Shown in pieces: positions 13,637 to 15,217 of a DNA stretch of 15,217 nucleotides. The notes under the pieces were generated by a model. The model saw nothing but the letters and a program-made list of their open reading frames with translations, did not search any database and was not told where the DNA came from. The first letter of the stretch is position 1, and the number at the start of each line of letters is the position of its first letter. The position numbers were made by a program, and so were the translations under genes. Origin of the DNA: Actinomycetes bacterium (GTDB lineage: Bacteria > Actinomycetota > Acidimicrobiia > Acidimicrobiales > UBA8190); NCBI GenBank assembly GCA_021779775.1, contig JAJYAB010000009.1:1-15217 (forward strand), given 5' to 3'.

Positions 13637-13999
13637 TCAGTGCTTGGCTGCGCAGGCGATGCAGTAGCGGGCTGCCGGCATCGCCTCGAGGCGGGCCGGC
13701 CCGATCGGCGCACCGCAATCCTCGCATGCACCGTACGTGCCGTTGACGAGCTTCTGCAGAGCAGCCTCCACTTCCGCCAAGGTCTCTTGCAGGGTGGCGG
13801 CCAGCGCCTCGGCCTCCCCCCGCTCGGCGGTCACCTGGCTGGTGTCGGCGAAGTTGGAGTCGTAGCTCAGCCCACCGGCTGCGTCGGGCCCCAGCTCAGC
13901 CAGGCGGGCACGCAGCTCGATGCGCTCCAGCTCCAGCACCTCGCGGAAATCGACGGCAGGGGCGTCGTTCGTCACGACACCGACTGTACTGCTCCTCAT
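13637..13999 (-). CDS. DksA/TraR-type C4 zinc-finger protein
   Basis: This is a small protein of 120 residues (112 if it starts at GTG 13975). The N-terminal half is helical (FREVLELERIELRARLAELG), followed by an Asp/Ser stretch, a second amphipathic helix (ALAATLQETLAEVEAALQKL) and a C-terminal zinc finger. The finger ligands Cys92, Cys95, Cys113 and Cys116 lie in YGACEDCGAPIG and ARYCIACA. This is the DksA/TraR arrangement, so it may bind RNA polymerase through the secondary channel, though actinobacterial members are poorly characterised. ATG 13999 begins 19 bp after the xerD stop. The alternative GTG 13975 is preceded by TACAGT at 7 nt, the same layout as other starts here, and could be the real one from a separate promoter. 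Confidence 0.88.
   Translation of the reverse strand: MRSSTVGVVTNDAPAVDFREVLELERIELRARLAELGPDAAGGLSYDSNFADTSQVTAERGEAEALAATLQETLAEVEAALQKLVNGTYGACEDCGAPIGPARLEAMPAARYCIACAAKH
13983..13988 (-). promoter_or_regulatory. Candidate -10 element (TACAGT) for a leaderless start at GTG 13975
   Basis: Leftward TACAGT is followed by 7 nt (CGGTGTC) and GTG 13975 within the annotated 5' end of the zinc-finger gene. If used, the protein loses eight unconserved residues and the gene is transcribed apart from xerD. Confidence 0.3.
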
Positions 14000-14018
14000 G
14001 CTCCGAAGCGGTCAGCGG

Positions 14019-14969
14019 TCAGGCTGGTCGCGGACGAGCCCTCGGGTGCGCCGATTCGTAGACAGCGCGCAAGTGCTCCATCGACACCCGCGTGTACACC
14101 TGCGTGGTAGTGATCGATGCATGGCCGAGCAGCTCCTGCACCACCCGGATATCGGCGCCATGGGCGAGCATGTGGGTGGCGCACGAATGGCGCAGCACAT
14201 GGGGGTGCAGCGATCGAGGCAGGCCCGCCCGGCGACCCCGCCCGGCAACGACCAGCGACACCCCCTGGCGGGTAAGCCGGCCACCTCGCTGGTTGAGGAA
14301 CACCGCCTCGGCATCGCCTCTCCGGGCCCAGCGCTCAGGCTCCATCTGCGGGCGGCCACCCACGTCGAGCCATTCGTCGAGCGCGGCACGTGCACACCGG
14401 CCGAGCGGCACCAGCCGCTCCTTGGCGCCTTTGCCGAGGACACGGAGCAGGCCGGTGTCGTGCTCCACGTCGCCCAGGCTCAAGCCGACAAGCTCCCCCA
14501 CCCGTATCCCCGTGCCGTACAGCACCTCCAGCAGGGCGCGGTCACGACGATCCACGGCACTCGGCCCAGCTGTGGCCTGTAGCAGGAGATCGATCTGGTC
14601 TTCGGTGAGCGCCTTGGGTAGCCGGTCGGGGATCGGCGGCCGCTGAACCCCTGCCGTCGGATCGTTGCTCCCGCTGCCCTCGTCCATGCGAAACCGGTAG
14701 AACCCCCGCAGCGTGGCCAGGATCCGGGCCAACGAGGCCGGAGCCAGGCCTTCGGAACGCCTCCGGGCGAGATAGTTCTCGACCATCCGGGAGTCAGACC
14801 GTTGGTGGGCACCTCCGGCGTCCTTGAGGTAGCACTCGAAATCGACGAGGTCCCGCCGGTAGGCAGCGATCGTGTTGGGAGCGCGGCCCTGCTCGACAAC
14901 CAGCCATGTCAGGAACTCCTCGGCCTCGGCATCGAGGGTTGCCGAAGGCCTGGCCGGTCGAGGGATCAC
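14019..14969 (-). CDS. xerD: Site-specific tyrosine recombinase XerD
   Basis: With XerC, this recombinase resolves chromosome dimers at dif, assisted by FtsK. The 316-residue product has an N-terminal SAM-like domain (EFLTWLVVEQGRAPNTIAAYRRDL) and a C-terminal catalytic domain. The full catalytic set is Arg156 (YGTGIRVGEL), Lys180 (LGKGAKER), His257 and Arg260 (HVLRHSCATH), His283 (LLGHASITTTQ) and nucleophile Tyr292 (VYTRV). The spacing of the last four matches E. coli XerD. The GTG start overlaps the stop of the NUDIX gene as GTGA, so the two are coupled. The NUDIX-xerD pair is common in Gram-positive and actinobacterial genomes, supporting the chromosomal XerD role over a phage integrase. 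No dif site is seen in the window. Confidence 0.95.
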   Translation of the reverse strand: MIPRPARPSATLDAEAEEFLTWLVVEQGRAPNTIAAYRRDLVDFECYLKDAGGAHQRSDSRMVENYLARRRSEGLAPASLARILATLRGFYRFRMDEGSGSNDPTAGVQRPPIPDRLPKALTEDQIDLLLQATAGPSAVDRRDRALLEVLYGTGIRVGELVGLSLGDVEHDTGLLRVLGKGAKERLVPLGRCARAALDEWLDVGGRPQMEPERWARRGDAEAVFLNQRGGRLTRQGVSLVVAGRGRRAGLPRSLHPHVLRHSCATHMLAHGADIRVVQELLGHASITTTQVYTRVSMEHLRAVYESAHPRARPRPA

Positions 14970-15217
14970 GGACCAGCCTGTCCGATGTCCCGGAGTGCCG
15001 GGGATGCCGCGTCGAGATACTGCCGGGCGACAAGCAGGCCGAGGATGGTCTGGCCGTCGACCAGCCGCCCATCCCCCACCATCTCGTCGATGTCGGCCAA
15101 CGGCACCTCGACCACCTCCATGTGCTCCTCCTCCTCACCTTTGCGTGAGCTGTCGCACGGCTGCAGGTCGGTGGCGAGATAGATCAGCGAGCGCTCGTCG
15201 CAGAAGCCGGGGGTGTT
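14966..15217 (-). CDS. NUDIX hydrolase (ADP-ribose pyrophosphatase-like), C-terminal part, truncated by window edge
   Basis: The last 83 residues of a gene that enters from the right edge are visible. They contain TPGFCDERSLIYLATDL, an acidic EEEEHMEVVEVPLADIDEMV stretch, and GRLVDGQTILGLLVARQYL before the stop. This is the characteristic C-terminus of NudF-like ADP-ribose pyrophosphatases, which hydrolyse ADP-ribose to AMP and ribose-5-phosphate. The Nudix box itself lies outside the window, so catalytic competence cannot be judged. The TGA overlaps the xerD GTG. The gene beyond it is often pyrG in actinobacteria, but that cannot be seen here. Confidence 0.88.
   Translation of the reverse strand, partial: NTPGFCDERSLIYLATDLQPCDSSRKGEEEEHMEVVEVPLADIDEMVGDGRLVDGQTILGLLVARQYLDAASPALRDIGQAGP

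Noticed and set aside
14019..14969. The tyrosine recombinase as an integrase of a mobile element
   Set aside because: Catalytic spacing, length and coupling to a NUDIX gene fit chromosomal XerD; no attachment repeats, tRNA gene or phage genes are nearby.
1..15217. A hidden defence, secretion, CRISPR or biosynthetic system
   Set aside because: All long stretches are accounted for by recognisable core genes; gaps between genes are at most 124 bp and hold no arrays or accessory genes.

Overview
This is a high-GC (roughly 70% by eye) bacterial chromosome segment made almost entirely of housekeeping genes. It most likely comes from an actinobacterium, possibly an Acidimicrobiia-like lineage. The reasons are the GC-rich codon usage, the frequent GTG starts, the scarcity of Shine-Dalgarno sites, and the order NUDIX-xerD ... 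scpA-scpB-rluB ... cmk, which recalls conserved actinobacterial neighbourhoods. The taxon is an inference; no rRNA or marker comparison was possible. I see no rRNA, tRNA, CRISPR array, transposase, phage gene or plasmid function.

Left part (1-5461). A partial leftward gene encodes a PDZ/radical-SAM/DUF512 protein. It diverges from ispH (last step of the MEP isoprenoid pathway). After ispH come a DPM1/GtrB-like family 2 glycosyltransferase and a large YfhO-type polytopic membrane protein, a pair resembling the CsbB-YfhO surface glycosylation systems. The 3' end of the yfhO-like gene runs 154 bp into the oppositely oriented plsC.

Middle (5308-11708, leftward). There is a tight eight-gene operon: scpA-scpB (condensin partners), rluB (rRNA pseudouridine synthase), aroH-tyrA-aroA (chorismate mutase, prephenate dehydrogenase, EPSP synthase), cmk (CMP kinase) and plsC (acyltransferase). 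Junctions range from a 13-bp gap to a 22-bp overlap, with two ATGA junctions. Chromosome segregation, ribosome maturation, aromatic amino acid synthesis, nucleotide and lipid metabolism are thus probably co-transcribed.

Right part (11782-15217). trpS (tryptophanyl-tRNA synthetase) diverges from scpA and converges on a site-2 protease gene, with a GC-rich hairpin between them. Leftward genes run NUDIX hydrolase (partial) - xerD - DksA/TraR-type zinc-finger protein - M50 protease.

No obviously new multi-gene system stands out. The most notable points are a recurring TANNNT element 6-8 nt upstream of start codons of likely transcription-unit heads (suggesting leaderless mRNAs), the GT2/YfhO pair, the long convergent overlap, and two short non-triplet tandem duplications lying on the start regions of yfhO and plsC.
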